Source of the DNA: CAIVPM01 sp964615145
GTDB lineage: Bacteria > Bacteroidota > Bacteroidia > Chitinophagales > Chitinophagaceae
NCBI GenBank assembly: GCA_964615145.1
Contig: CAZTOP010000018.1
Span: 1-51,468, forward strand
Length of the DNA stretch: 51,468 nucleotides
Direction: 5' to 3'
The notes under the pieces: model-generated
What the model was told of the DNA's origin: nothing
What the model saw: the letters and a program-made list of their open reading frames with translations, nothing else
The model's database searches: none
In this document: piece after piece, positions 1-9,274 of the stretch
Layout of the letters: the number at the start of each line of letters is the position of its first letter
How positions within the stretch are numbered: the first letter of the stretch is position 1
Translations under genes and position numbers: made by a program

Positions 1-60
1 AATGGTTAGTAAATATGCCACTAAAATAAAGACATTTTTTAAACTACAAAAAAAAGTTTT

Positions 61-321
61 TTAAGCCTCGGCAGAAATTACAGAAACTGTGCTTTTATCG
101 TTGCTACCTTTTTTAAAGTTTACTATACCATCTGCCAATGCAAAAAGTGTAAAATCTTTACCTACGCCTACATTTTTTCCTGGATGATAAACTGTACCAC
201 GTTGGCGAATGATAATATTTCCAGCTATTGCAGGCTGTCCACCAAATATTTTTACACCTAAACGTTTACTGTTACTATCTCTACCATTTTTTACGGAACC
301 TTCACCTTTTTTGTGTGCCAT
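61..321 (-). CDS. rpmA: 50S ribosomal protein bL27
   Basis: This gene encodes bL27, a large-subunit ribosomal protein whose N-terminal tail reaches toward the peptidyl-transferase centre. The 86-residue length is normal. The start MAHKKGEGSVKNGRDSNSKR and the later QRGTxxHPGxNVGxGKDxTLFA block are the family signature. The protein starts directly with MAHKKG, without the cleavable N-terminal extension known from some Firmicutes. It lies 109 bp downstream of rplU on the same strand, which is the usual rplU-rpmA ribosomal operon. No hairpin terminator is visible in the 60 bases beyond the stop. Confidence 0.98.
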   Translation of the reverse strand: MAHKKGEGSVKNGRDSNSKRLGVKIFGGQPAIAGNIIIRQRGTVYHPGKNVGVGKDFTLFALADGIVNFKKGSNDKSTVSVISAEA

Positions 322-430
322 CTTTATTAATTTGTAAAATCTAAAATAATATTAACATTTTTAAAACTTGAAAATTAATATCACTTTTTATTGAAATAAG
401 TAAACTTTAATTTTTCAAATTCTAAATAAC

Positions 431-733
431 TTACGCTATACTTTCAATTTTGATTTTTGTATAGTGTGTACGATGTCCGTGCTTTTTTCTAAAGCCTTTT
501 CTTCTCTTCATTTTAAAAGCAATTACTTTATCACCTTGCACAAGTGCATTAACTATTTCTGCTTTTACAATTGAGTTAATATTTGACAGCACTACATTAC
601 CTGCATCTTCTGTCATTAAAACATCTTTGAACTCAACTTTGTCTCCAGTGTTACCTTCAATATGTGGTACATATAAACTGTCACCGGCTTTAACTTTAAA
701 CTGCTGTCCAGCAATTTTTACTACAGCTAACAT
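431..733 (-). CDS. rplU: 50S ribosomal protein bL21
   Basis: This gene encodes bL21, which binds 23S rRNA in the large subunit. The 100-residue product begins MLAVVKIAGQQFKVKAGDSL and ends in the basic MKRRKGFRKKHGHRTHYTKIKI segment, both typical of the family. It is the first gene of the leftward rplU-rpmA pair. A perfect Bacteroidetes-type -7 element on the minus strand (762 to 755) predicts a 5' leader of only about 15 nucleotides. It is divergent from the GH3-like gene. Confidence 0.98.
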   Translation of the reverse strand: MLAVVKIAGQQFKVKAGDSLYVPHIEGNTGDKVEFKDVLMTEDAGNVVLSNINSIVKAEIVNALVQGDKVIAFKMKRRKGFRKKHGHRTHYTKIKIESIA

Positions 734-754
734 AACTCAAATTTTTTTGGACGG

Positions 755-762
755 CAAAAGTA
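755..762 (-). promoter_or_regulatory. -7 promoter element for rplU-rpmA
   Basis: Read on the minus strand this is TACTTTTG, a perfect match to the Bacteroidetes sigma consensus TAnnTTTG. It lies 22 bases before the rplU start codon. No convincing TTG/TTTG -33 box is visible at the expected 17-23 base spacing. Confidence 0.55.
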
Positions 763-877
763 GGGTTATGCTATCATATTTTGAAAAGTTTTTTATTAAA
801 AAACAATTTGAAATTATATAATAGATAAAAAAAGTAGTTTTAAACAAGTTTAACTATCCCTTAACCTATTGCCAACC

Positions 878-885
878 TACTTTTG
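878..885 (+). promoter_or_regulatory. -7 promoter element for the GH3-like gene
   Basis: The sequence TACTTTTG is a perfect TAnnTTTG match 16 bases before the ATG at 902. It is the same octamer found on the opposite strand for rplU. A -33 box is not obvious. Confidence 0.5.
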
Positions 886-901
886 CGACAGACAAATATG
901 A

Positions 902-2410
902 ATGATAATTATGGATTTAAAATCACTGCTTGCCAAGCCTTTTGCCCAATACATATTTAATAGGATAAAAAAAAATATGGTTAATGCTATTGCAGACCAA
1001 GATATTATTCTAAAAAATCTAATAAAAAAAGCTCAAAATACACAATTTGGAAAAGAACATAACTTTGATAAGATAAACTCTTATGAAGATTTTAAAAAAA
1101 ATGTTCCTATCAGAGATTATGAGCAAATTAAATTATACATTGAACAAATAAAGAAAGGTAAAGCCAATATTTTATGGAAAGGAAGACCTATTTATTTTGC
1201 AAAATCAAGTGGTACAACTAGTGGCGTAAAATACATTCCCATAACAAAAGAGTCTATACCTAACCATATTAATACTGCCAGAAATGCCTTACTCTGTTAT
1301 ATGGCCGAAACTGGGAATTATGATTTTGCAAAAGGAAAAATGATTTTTTTAAGTGGTTCGCCTGCATTGGAAAGAATTGGAGACATTCCAACGGGTAGAT
1401 TAAGTGGCATTGTAAATCATCACATTCCTAAATATTTACGAACCAATCAACTTCCTTCGTTTGAAACAAACTGTATAGAAGATTGGGAAACTAAGCTTGA
1501 TAAAATTGTAGATGAAACTATTGAAAAGAATATGACATTAATTAGCGGCATTCCTCCTTGGATGCAAATGTATTTTGATAGACTAACCGAGAAATCAGGA
1601 AAAAAAATAGCAGAAATATTTCCTAATTTCAGCGTAATGGTTCAAGGTGGTGTTAATTTTGAACCTTATAAAACCAAGTTGTTTGAAAGTATTGGAAAAA
1701 AAATTGATTCCATAGAATTATTCCCTGCAAGTGAAGGTTTTTTTGCTTTTCAAGATTCTCAGAAAGAACAGGGAATGTTATTGAATACTAACAGTGGAAT
1801 CTTTTTTGAATTTGTTCCAGCTAATGAAATTTTCAATGTAAATCCAGTAAGATTATCATTGAAAGATGTAAAACTTAACGAAAATTATGCCTTAATTATT
1901 AATAGCAATGCAGGTTTATGGGGTTATAATATTGGCGATACTGTAAAATTTCTAAGCCTCAATCCTTATAGAATTATAGTTAGTGGAAGAACCAAACATT
2001 TTATCTCGGCTTTTGGTGAGCACGTTATTGGTGAAGAAGTTGAATATGCACTTTTAGAAGCTGCTAAGGAAGAAAAGATTGGTATAGTTGAATTTACCGT
2101 AGCTCCATATATTTCTCAACAAAATGGAAAGAGTTATCATGAATGGTTTATCGAGTTTGAGAATATACCACCCAATTTATTGGTGTTATCAAAAAAAATA
2201 GATGATAATTTGCGAAAAAAAAATGTTTACTACGATGATTTAATCAGTGGCAATATTCTCGAAACTTTAAAAATAACTGTCGTACAAAAAAATGGATTTA
2301 TAGATTATATGAAATCTATTGGTAAGCTTGGAGGGCAAAACAAGGTTCCTAGATTAAGCAATGATCGTAAGCTAGCAAATGAACTAAATAAATTTACTAT
2401 TAACGCCTAA
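902..2410 (+). CDS. GH3 auxin-responsive promoter family (acyl-adenylating) protein
   Basis: The product is a 502-residue protein of the GH3 family, related to the ANL adenylate-forming enzymes. Plant GH3 proteins conjugate amino acids to hormones; bacterial members have no settled substrate. The ATP-binding signature SSGTTSGVKYIPIT lies near residues 102-115. Further family blocks are FPASEGFFAFQ, a GYNIGDTVKF stretch and SGRTKHFISAFGEHV in the C-terminal half. No signal peptide or membrane span is seen, so it is probably cytosolic. An in-frame ATG at 911 is an alternative start. It is followed after 26 bp by dxr on the same strand, but the two have no obvious functional link. Confidence 0.88.
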   Translation: MIIMDLKSLLAKPFAQYIFNRIKKNMVNAIADQDIILKNLIKKAQNTQFGKEHNFDKINSYEDFKKNVPIRDYEQIKLYIEQIKKGKANILWKGRPIYFAKSSGTTSGVKYIPITKESIPNHINTARNALLCYMAETGNYDFAKGKMIFLSGSPALERIGDIPTGRLSGIVNHHIPKYLRTNQLPSFETNCIEDWETKLDKIVDETIEKNMTLISGIPPWMQMYFDRLTEKSGKKIAEIFPNFSVMVQGGVNFEPYKTKLFESIGKKIDSIELFPASEGFFAFQDSQKEQGMLLNTNSGIFFEFVPANEIFNVNPVRLSLKDVKLNENYALIINSNAGLWGYNIGDTVKFLSLNPYRIIVSGRTKHFISAFGEHVIGEEVEYALLEAAKEEKIGIVEFTVAPYISQQNGKSYHEWFIEFENIPPNLLVLSKKIDDNLRKKNVYYDDLISGNILETLKITVVQKNGFIDYMKSIGKLGGQNKVPRLSNDRKLANELNKFTINA

Positions 2411-2436
2411 GCTAAGTTTTACTAATATTGCAGCGT

Positions 2437-3615
2437 ATGACAGCAACAAACAACCCATCTACTTTAAAGCGAATTGCTATTTTAGGATCAACAGGTTCTA
2501 TAGGTACACAAGCTTTGGATGTAATTGCTACACACTCTGACAAATTTTGTGCTGAAATACTAACAGCACAAACCAATCATGAATTACTAATCAAACAAGC
2601 TCTTAAATTCAATCCCAATTGTGTTGTAATAGGAGATGAAACAAAATATCTAAAAGTTAAAGAAGCATTAGCTGGTACAGATATTAAAATTTTTGCAGGA
2701 GAAAAAGCTTTACAAGAAGTTGCAGCTTTTGACACTTATGACATGATGCTTGCAGCAATAGTAGGTTATGCAGGTTTAAAGCCCACACTTGCAGCTATTG
2801 AAAAAGGCAAACCTATAGCACTAGCCAATAAAGAAACATTGGTAGTTGCAGGTGAAATAATAATGCAAAAAGCCATAGAAAAAAGAGTGCCTATTATTCC
2901 TGTAGATAGTGAACATTCAGCAATTTTTCAATGTTTGGTGGGTGAGGGTAGAAATAAAATTGAAAAAATTATTTTAACAGCAAGCGGTGGTCCATTTTTT
3001 GGAAAAAAACCAAATTTCCTTGTTAATGTAAAAAGAGATCACGCATTGCAACACCCCAACTGGAGTATGGGTGCTAAAATTACAATTGACTCTGCAACTC
3101 TTATGAATAAGGGACTTGAGATGATTGAAGCAAAATGGCTCTTTAATTTAAAGCCCGAGCAAATTCAAGTTGTTATACATCCACAAAGTATAATACACAG
3201 CATGGTGCAGTTTCAAGATGGTAGTATCAAAGCTCAAATGGGATTGCCCGATATGAAATTACCTATTCAATACGCAATGGCATTTCCACAACGTATAGAA
3301 AGCAATTTTCCTAGATACGATTTTAGAAAGCCCAATACCTTAACATTTGAAGAACCAGATTTAAGGACTTTTAGAAACCTTGCCTTATCAATGGATGCCC
3401 TTGAAAAGGGTGGTAATTTACCATGTGTTTTAAATGCTGCTAATGAAATTGCAGTATTTGCTTTTTTAAAGAACAGAATTGGTTTTTTAGATATTACAAC
3501 AGTTGTTGAACGAGCTATGAATCAAATTGGTTTTATTGCCAATCCAACTTTAGAAGAATTATTTGAAAGCGATGCTGAAGCCAGAATTTTTGCTGCAACA
3601 TTACTTTCACTTTAA
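2437..3615 (+). CDS. dxr: 1-deoxy-D-xylulose 5-phosphate reductoisomerase
   Basis: Dxr converts DXP to 2-C-methyl-erythritol 4-phosphate using NADPH, the committed step of the non-mevalonate isoprenoid pathway. The N-terminal nucleotide-binding motif GSTGSIG lies at residues 17-23. It is followed by ALANKETLV, the metal- and substrate-binding PVDSEHSAIFQCL, TASGGPFF and HPNWSMGAKITIDSATLMNKGLE. Length, about 392 residues, is normal. I chose the ATG at 2437 over an upstream in-frame TTG at 2428, because TAATATTG (2423-2430, one mismatch to the -7 consensus) covers the TTG. That implies an almost leaderless message. The gene is followed by rseP. Confidence 0.96.
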   Translation: MTATNNPSTLKRIAILGSTGSIGTQALDVIATHSDKFCAEILTAQTNHELLIKQALKFNPNCVVIGDETKYLKVKEALAGTDIKIFAGEKALQEVAAFDTYDMMLAAIVGYAGLKPTLAAIEKGKPIALANKETLVVAGEIIMQKAIEKRVPIIPVDSEHSAIFQCLVGEGRNKIEKIILTASGGPFFGKKPNFLVNVKRDHALQHPNWSMGAKITIDSATLMNKGLEMIEAKWLFNLKPEQIQVVIHPQSIIHSMVQFQDGSIKAQMGLPDMKLPIQYAMAFPQRIESNFPRYDFRKPNTLTFEEPDLRTFRNLALSMDALEKGGNLPCVLNAANEIAVFAFLKNRIGFLDITTVVERAMNQIGFIANPTLEELFESDAEARIFAATLLSL

Positions 3616-3642
3616 AATTTATGAAATTACAATTAATTAACA

Positions 3643-3670
3643 ATAGACTATAGTATAGCAACTATCAACT
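3643..3670 (+). repeat. Degenerate 7-nt-period repeat upstream of rseP
   Basis: Four consecutive 7-base units can be read here: ATAGACT, ATAGTAT, AGCAACT, ATCAACT. Neighbouring units agree at 5, 2 and 6 of 7 positions, so this is a weak member of the heptamer repeats seen elsewhere in the window. It ends 16 bases before the rseP start codon. Confidence 0.4.
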
Positions 3671-3686
3671 TTTTTTGACTTTTTAT

Positions 3687-5036
3687 ATGACATTATTAGC
3701 AATAGACTGGAGTGGAATTTTAGTTAAAGCAGGACAATTTATTTTATCATTTTCGATACTTGTAGTACTGCACGAAATGGGACATTTTTTGCCAGCAAGA
3801 TGGTTTAAATGCAGAGTAGAGAAATTTTATCTTTTTTTTAATCCTTGGTTTAGTTTATGGAAAACAAAAAAAGGTGAAACTGAATATGGACTTGGCTGGG
3901 TTCCATTTGGTGGATACGTAAAAATAAGTGGAATGATTGATGAAAGTATGGATAAGGAACAATTAAAATTACCTCCACAGCCTTATGAATTTCGATCAAA
4001 AAAAGCCTGGCAACGACTCATAATTATGTTAGGAGGCGTAATTGTAAATATTGTATTAGCTATCATTATTTTTATAGGAATAATGTGGCATTGGGGAGAT
4101 ACATATGTACCTACAAAAAATTTACATTATGGTGTTTATGCAGACTCGCTAGGCACCAAAATAGGATTAAAAGATGGTGATAAAATTATTGCAGTTGCTG
4201 GTAATCCAGTTGAAAGAGTAGGTTCTGTTGGTGCTGAGATTATTATGCAACAAGCAAAAGAAATTACAGTTGACAGAAACGGGCAAACAATTAACCTATC
4301 AATTCCGGCAGGTTTCATTGGACAATTAAATAAGAATAAACTGGGTGGATTTAGTTATGTTAGATTTCCAATGATTGTTGATTCTATTCTCCCAAATGCA
4401 AAAATAACAAAGGGCACTATTTCTAAAGGTGATACTTTAATTGGAATCAACAATACTGCTGTTAAATACGCTACAGACTTACGCAAATTATCTGAACCTA
4501 AAAACCGTTCAGTGTCTTTACAATTAATACATAATGGGAAAGACACAGTAAATGCTGAAGTTTATTATGATGCAAATGGAATAAATGGCTTAGCTTACCA
4601 ATCAATGGGCAAAGTTTTAGGAGAAAAGCATACTTCCTTCACTTTAATTGAAGCTATTCCTGCGGGTTGGAATAAATGTTGGCAAACATTAGACAAATAT
4701 ATTCAAAACTTAAAATTGCTATTCAAGAAAAACGAAGTTAAAACCAGCGATTCTTTAGGTAGTGTATTTAGTATTGCAAATACATTTGGGGATGTTTGGG
4801 ATTGGCAAAGCTTTTGGAGTTTAACAGCAATTTTTTCTATAATTCTTGCATTTATGAATGTTCTACCTGTTCCTGGTTTAGACGGTGGACATGCACTATT
4901 TACAATTGTTGAAATGATTACTGGTCGAAAACCATCAGATAAGTTTATGGAATATGCTCAAACTGCAGGAATGATACTCTTATTAGGTTTTATGGCGTAT
5001 GCACTAGGCTTAGATTTTTTAAGAATGTTTAATTAG
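3687..5036 (+). CDS. rseP: RIP metalloprotease RseP (site-2 protease)
   Basis: This is an M50 intramembrane zinc protease of the RseP family, which cuts transmembrane substrates such as anti-sigma factors within the inner membrane. The zinc-binding HEMGH motif lies at about residues 29-33 in the first membrane segment. The third zinc ligand lies in NVLPVPGLDGGH near residues 391-402. Between them is a region containing PDZ-like folds (around YADSLGTKIGLKDGDKI). The ATG at 3687 was chosen over an upstream TTG at 3675. In many bacteria rseP follows dxr, as it does here, next to envelope and isoprenoid genes. Length, about 449 residues, is typical. Confidence 0.95.
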   Translation: MTLLAIDWSGILVKAGQFILSFSILVVLHEMGHFLPARWFKCRVEKFYLFFNPWFSLWKTKKGETEYGLGWVPFGGYVKISGMIDESMDKEQLKLPPQPYEFRSKKAWQRLIIMLGGVIVNIVLAIIIFIGIMWHWGDTYVPTKNLHYGVYADSLGTKIGLKDGDKIIAVAGNPVERVGSVGAEIIMQQAKEITVDRNGQTINLSIPAGFIGQLNKNKLGGFSYVRFPMIVDSILPNAKITKGTISKGDTLIGINNTAVKYATDLRKLSEPKNRSVSLQLIHNGKDTVNAEVYYDANGINGLAYQSMGKVLGEKHTSFTLIEAIPAGWNKCWQTLDKYIQNLKLLFKKNEVKTSDSLGSVFSIANTFGDVWDWQSFWSLTAIFSIILAFMNVLPVPGLDGGHALFTIVEMITGRKPSDKFMEYAQTAGMILLLGFMAYALGLDFLRMFN

Positions 5037-5091
5037 AATTGCTCAATAAAAATTAACCTACACATAACTATAACAACAAACAAAAGTGCTA

Positions 5092-5745
5092 ATGGTTGTT
5101 CTAGATGATAAACTTTGGTTTCCACATCCAAATAATGCAATGGAAGATGGATTGCTTGCAATTGGAGGAGACCTTAGCATAGAAAGACTTTTATTAGCTT
5201 ATCGAAGTGGAATTTTTCCTTGGTATAATGATGAAACTCCTTTGTGGTGGCACCCCAATCCTCGCTTTGTTTTATTTCCACAAGAATTAATCATCAGCAA
5301 AAGTATGAAGCAAGTAATTGCTAAAAAAACTTTTGAATTTAGGTCTAATACAGACTTTTTTCAGGTAATATCCAATTGCAAAAATATTTACAGAAAAGAT
5401 CAAGATGGGACCTGGATTAATAACGATGTTATTAAAGCATATTCTCAATTACATCAACTAGGATTTGCACATTCGGCTGAAACATGGCAAAATGATAAAT
5501 TAGTTGGGGGGCTTTATGGGGTAAAATTGGGGAAAATATTTTTTGGAGAAAGCATGTTCTCCTTAACAAGTAATGCAAGTAAGTTTGCTTTTATCAGCTA
5601 TGTTCAAGAGTTAATAAAAGAAGGGGTTCATTTAATTGATTGCCAAATTTATACCGAACATCTTGAAAGTTTAGGAGCAAGAATGATTGATAGAACTAGT
5701 TTTATAAAATTACTAGGCAAGTATATTAACAACAACCACACATAG
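5092..5745 (+). CDS. aat: Leucyl/phenylalanyl-tRNA--protein transferase
   Basis: Aat attaches Leu or Phe from charged tRNA to N-terminal Arg or Lys of proteins, marking them for ClpS/ClpAP degradation (bacterial N-end rule). The signature blocks FPWYNDETPLWWHPNPR near the N-terminus and GGLYGVKLGKIFFGESMFS in the middle are present. The C-terminal IDCQIYTEHLESLGA block is also present. The ATG at 5092 is preferred over an in-frame GTG two codons upstream. Length, about 217 residues, is normal. It lies 55 bp downstream of rseP on the same strand. Confidence 0.95.
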   Translation: MVVLDDKLWFPHPNNAMEDGLLAIGGDLSIERLLLAYRSGIFPWYNDETPLWWHPNPRFVLFPQELIISKSMKQVIAKKTFEFRSNTDFFQVISNCKNIYRKDQDGTWINNDVIKAYSQLHQLGFAHSAETWQNDKLVGGLYGVKLGKIFFGESMFSLTSNASKFAFISYVQELIKEGVHLIDCQIYTEHLESLGARMIDRTSFIKLLGKYINNNHT

Positions 5746-5905
5746 AAGTTATTCTCAAAACCCTATCATCAAATTAAACCAATTGTGTTTGTTTTGGTCA
5801 AGTGTCTTCATCCAAACCAATCAGTGGCTTTGATTTAATTAAATTTAGAAAATTCCCTATTTTTTTTTATCTTGCTGCCCAAATATAAAATGTAACACAT
5901 ACTGT

Positions 5906-8506
5906 ATGAAAAAAAATTACATCAGTGGAATAATGTTTTTGTTGTTCATGGCTTTTTCTATAAGCTCTAATGCACAGAATAATTTTTTCCAAGACAAACC
6001 AGAGAGCTCATTTACCTCAACTGACCAAAAAAGAGTCATAGTTCCCCAAAAATTTAGAACTATTGAATTGGATGTTGTTGGAATGAAAAATTTCCTTTCA
6101 ACATTACCCAAAGCATCAACGTCGTTAGAGGTAAATCAAACTCCGGTAGTTGAGATTCCAATGCCAAATGGTTCAGTTGCCCAATTTCATATTTGGGAAA
6201 GACCTGTAATGGAATCTGGATTAGAAACAAAATTTCCAACAATTAAAACATACTTAGGTCAAGGAATTACAGATCAATCTGCCGTTATCACAATGGATAT
6301 GACGGATGCAGGTTTTAGTGCAATGATTGTATCTTCAAAAACAGGTAATGTTTTTATTGATCCTTACGATTTATCAACCACTACAAATTATATCACATAC
6401 TACAGAAAAGATTTAGTTAGAGATTTTCCATTAATTGAAGATGGTCAAATTATTAATTTAGATCCTAATCCTTCTGCAACAGGTGGTACTACTACTTCTG
6501 GCAAATTTCCAAATGGCAGATGTATTGGAACTGAAATTAGAACTTATAGATTGGCTGTTGGCTGTTCAAACCAATATGCTAAGGCTGCAACTGGTTTAAC
6601 AAATCCAACTAAGGCACAAGCAATGGCCAAAATTGTTAAGACAGTAAACAGAGTTACCACAGTATATGAACTTGAGGCAAGTATTCATTTTAACCTAGTT
6701 GCCAATAATGATCAAATTGTTTTTGTTACAACCACAGGCGATCCATTTAGTTCTTCTAACAGTAATGCTGGTAGTTTAATTACAGCAAGTCAAACACAAA
6801 TTACAACAATTATAGGGTCTGCTAACTTTGATATCGGACATACTTTTAGTACTGGTGGTGGAGGTTTAGCTGGCTTAGGTGTAATTTGTAATGATGCAAA
6901 TAAAGCAAGAGGCATTACAGGTAGTCCTCAACCAACTGGCGACGCTTATGACATAGATTACGTTGCTCACGAAATTGGTCATCAATTTGGAGGAAACCAC
7001 ACCTTTAACGCTGCAACAGGAAGCTGTTCTGGCAACGGTTCAAACTCAGCAAATGCTGAACCAGGAAGTGGTACAACAATTATGGCTTATGCCGGAATTT
7101 GCACAACTAATAATATAGGAGGCGTTCATCAAAACCCAGGTGCTACAGGTAATGCAGGCTGGAGTGACCCACAATTTCATGCTGGTTCTCTTGCAGAAGT
7201 TTATGCATATTCAATTGGTGGTGTTGGAAATTCTTGTGCAGTAATTACTACAACAAGTAATATTATTCCTGTTGTAAGTTTAGAAGGTTCTAACACTTAC
7301 ACTATTCCAATCTCTACACCATTTATATTGAAGGGAAATGGCTCAGATGGAAATGGAGATGCTATAACTTTCAGTTGGGAACAAAATGATGTTGGTGCTC
7401 CATTCGCAAATTGGGATGCAACACAAAGTACTAATTCAAAAGCACCATTGTTTAGGTCTTTCCCTCCAGTATCTGAAAGCTATAGAATATTTCCACAAAT
7501 AGATGATATTGTAACACTTTCAACAACTCCAGGTGAAAGATTGCCAAGCGTCAATAGAAATATGAACTTCAGATTAACTGTAAGAGATAATCACGCAGGT
7601 AATGGTGGTACTTGTTTTACTGATATGTTAGTGAAGGTAAACAATTCTGGAGGTGCATTTACCGTTACATATCCAACCAATACCGAGCTTTGGTATGAGG
7701 GACAAACTAAAACCGTAACTTGGTCTAAAGGCAATACCGATATTGCTCCCTTTAGTGTTGCTAATGTTGCTATAGAGCTTTCAATTGATGGTGGCTATAC
7801 ATTTCCTATCACTTTAAAAGCTAGTACTCCAAACGATGGCTCAGAGGATATAGTGGTAACTAACGATTTTACATTTGCAGCAAGAATAAGAGTGCGTGCA
7901 TTAAACAACATCTTCTTCAATATATCTCAAAATGATTTTACTATTTCTCCTAATCCAGTGCCAGTAAAATGGATAGATTTTACAGCAATAAAAGTAAAAA
8001 ACACATCTGTAAAATTAAACTGGATTGTTAATGAAATCGATAACCATTCTTACATAATTGAAAGAAGTTTAGATGGTATTAGATTTTCTAAAATTGGTGA
8101 ATTAGAAGCGTCTACTACACAAGGAAATGAGCACAGTTATTCATTTATAGATGCAAACCCTTTTGCAGCAAAAAATTATTATCGCATTAAACAAATAGAT
8201 AGAACTGGGGGGTATTCTTATTCAAAAATAGTTACTGTAACTATGGAAGAATCGAGTGCTACTTGGGTGGTTTATCCCAACCCTACTACCGACAAGGTTA
8301 ACTTATTCTGTAATGCCAATTATTCGAACTTGAATATAAGTATTTATGATGCCATTGGCAAATTGGTTTTTGTTCAAAATAGAGAAAAGGCAATCAAAGG
8401 TGAGGTGATAAATATTTCATTAAATAATCTTGCTAAAGGTGTTTATTCTATTAAAGTAGAAGCTGCTAATGCTGCTACAACTTCGAAGAAAATTATTGTA
8501 CAATAA
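5906..8506 (+). CDS. Secreted reprolysin-like metalloprotease with T9SS sorting domain
   Basis: The product is an 866-residue zinc endopeptidase exported by Sec and then by type IX secretion. A signal peptide (MKKNYISGIMFLLFMAFSIS, ending at NAQ) starts the protein. The metzincin motif HEIGHQFGGNH (HExxHxxGxxH) lies at residues 355-365, and the Met-turn TIMAYAG lies around residue 393. These place it with the M12B-like peptidases. A fibronectin-like region follows. The last 77 residues, from about 790 (YPNPTTDKVNL to KGVYSIKVEA and KKIIVQ), form a type A T9SS C-terminal domain. It stands alone between aat and a hypothetical gene and ends in a good terminator. PorX, a T9SS regulator, is encoded 2.5 kb downstream. 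Confidence 0.93.
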   Translation: MKKNYISGIMFLLFMAFSISSNAQNNFFQDKPESSFTSTDQKRVIVPQKFRTIELDVVGMKNFLSTLPKASTSLEVNQTPVVEIPMPNGSVAQFHIWERPVMESGLETKFPTIKTYLGQGITDQSAVITMDMTDAGFSAMIVSSKTGNVFIDPYDLSTTTNYITYYRKDLVRDFPLIEDGQIINLDPNPSATGGTTTSGKFPNGRCIGTEIRTYRLAVGCSNQYAKAATGLTNPTKAQAMAKIVKTVNRVTTVYELEASIHFNLVANNDQIVFVTTTGDPFSSSNSNAGSLITASQTQITTIIGSANFDIGHTFSTGGGGLAGLGVICNDANKARGITGSPQPTGDAYDIDYVAHEIGHQFGGNHTFNAATGSCSGNGSNSANAEPGSGTTIMAYAGICTTNNIGGVHQNPGATGNAGWSDPQFHAGSLAEVYAYSIGGVGNSCAVITTTSNIIPVVSLEGSNTYTIPISTPFILKGNGSDGNGDAITFSWEQNDVGAPFANWDATQSTNSKAPLFRSFPPVSESYRIFPQIDDIVTLSTTPGERLPSVNRNMNFRLTVRDNHAGNGGTCFTDMLVKVNNSGGAFTVTYPTNTELWYEGQTKTVTWSKGNTDIAPFSVANVAIELSIDGGYTFPITLKASTPNDGSEDIVVTNDFTFAARIRVRALNNIFFNISQNDFTISPNPVPVKWIDFTAIKVKNTSVKLNWIVNEIDNHSYIIERSLDGIRFSKIGELEASTTQGNEHSYSFIDANPFAAKNYYRIKQIDRTGGYSYSKIVTVTMEESSATWVVYPNPTTDKVNLFCNANYSNLNISIYDAIGKLVFVQNREKAIKGEVINISLNNLAKGVYSIKVEAANAATTSKKIIVQ

Positions 8507-8525
8507 TAATATCTGGATTCTTTTT

Positions 8526-8557
8526 AAAGGTGCAGCATTTTGTTGCACCTTTTTTTG
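8526..8557 (+). terminator. Intrinsic terminator of the metalloprotease gene
   Basis: A perfect 9-bp stem (AAAGGTGCA at 8526-8534 with TGCACCTTT at 8544-8552) encloses a 9-base loop and runs straight into a T-tract. It begins 20 bases after the protease stop codon. Confidence 0.9.
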
Positions 8558-8582
8558 TAATAGTAATAAAAGACCATAATAC

Positions 8583-8590
8583 TACATTTG
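8583..8590 (+). promoter_or_regulatory. -7 promoter element for the YgjV-like gene
   Basis: TACATTTG is a perfect TAnnTTTG match ending 13 bases before the ATG at 8604. A TTG at 8555-8557 lies 25 bases upstream, slightly beyond the usual -33 spacing. Confidence 0.5.
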
Positions 8591-8603
8591 CAAAAATTAT
8601 AAT

Positions 8604-9230
8604 ATGGTTGTTTGGATTGGTTATTTAGCATCAATTTTTTTAGCGTATTCATTGGTGGTAACAAATGCGGTAAAATTTAGAATTCTTAACATTCTTGGGT
8701 GTATTACCTTTATTCTATATGGGATTTTAATACCAGCTTTTCCCGTAATTGTTGCAAATGGATTATTACTTGTTATCAATATCTATCAATTTATTAAACT
8801 GCAACAATCCAAAGAACAATTTCAATATGTTTCAGTTGAACAACAAGATAAAATAGTTGAAAAATTTATCTCATTTTACCAAAAAGATATTCAAGATTTT
8901 TTTCCAAAATTTCAGTACTTACCAACCTTACAACAACAAATAAGTTTTGTGGTTTTAAGAGATGCAACTATTGCCAATTTATTTATGGCAACTATAGATA
9001 CAAATGGCTGTGCAACTGTGAGAATAAACTATACCGTACCTCAATATAGAGACTATAAAGTAGGAAAATTTATTTTTGACAAGGAGAAAAATTTTCTTGT
9101 TGCAAATAGTATAAAAAAAGTTGTGTATGAGAGTGTGGAAAATAAAAATCACTTAAACTTCATTCGAGTAATGGGTTTTTCTTTAGAGCAAATCAATGAT
9201 AAGCAATGTTGGACAAAAAGTTTAGTTTAA
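8604..9230 (+). CDS. Membrane protein with YgjV-like N-terminus and GNAT-like C-terminus
   Basis: The 208-residue product has an N-terminal part of about 68 residues with three likely membrane helices (from MVVWIGYLASIFLAYS to LLLVINIYQFIKL). This part resembles the YgjV family of inner-membrane proteins. The remaining 140 soluble residues contain TIANLFMATIDTNGCATVRINYTVPQYRDYKVG and a C-terminal NFIRVMGFSL. The latter is reminiscent of the last strand and helix of GNAT acetyltransferases, but I see no clear acetyl-CoA binding signature. Function is unknown. It overlaps an upstream-extended reading frame of the next gene, whose true start is probably downstream of its stop. Confidence 0.6.
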   Translation: MVVWIGYLASIFLAYSLVVTNAVKFRILNILGCITFILYGILIPAFPVIVANGLLLVINIYQFIKLQQSKEQFQYVSVEQQDKIVEKFISFYQKDIQDFFPKFQYLPTLQQQISFVVLRDATIANLFMATIDTNGCATVRINYTVPQYRDYKVGKFIFDKEKNFLVANSIKKVVYESVENKNHLNFIRVMGFSLEQINDKQCWTKSLV

Positions 9231-9263
9231 CTAAATTGCAACATTCATTTTTACAACCATATT

Positions 9264-9271
9264 TACATTTG
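9264..9271 (+). promoter_or_regulatory. -7 promoter element 3 nt before the TPR lipoprotein start
   Basis: TACATTTG is a perfect -7 consensus match ending three bases before the ATG at 9275. If used, the transcript would begin at or within a base or two of the start codon, so it would be leaderless. It also supports choosing 9275 as the start. Confidence 0.45.
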
Positions 9272-9274
9272 TTT

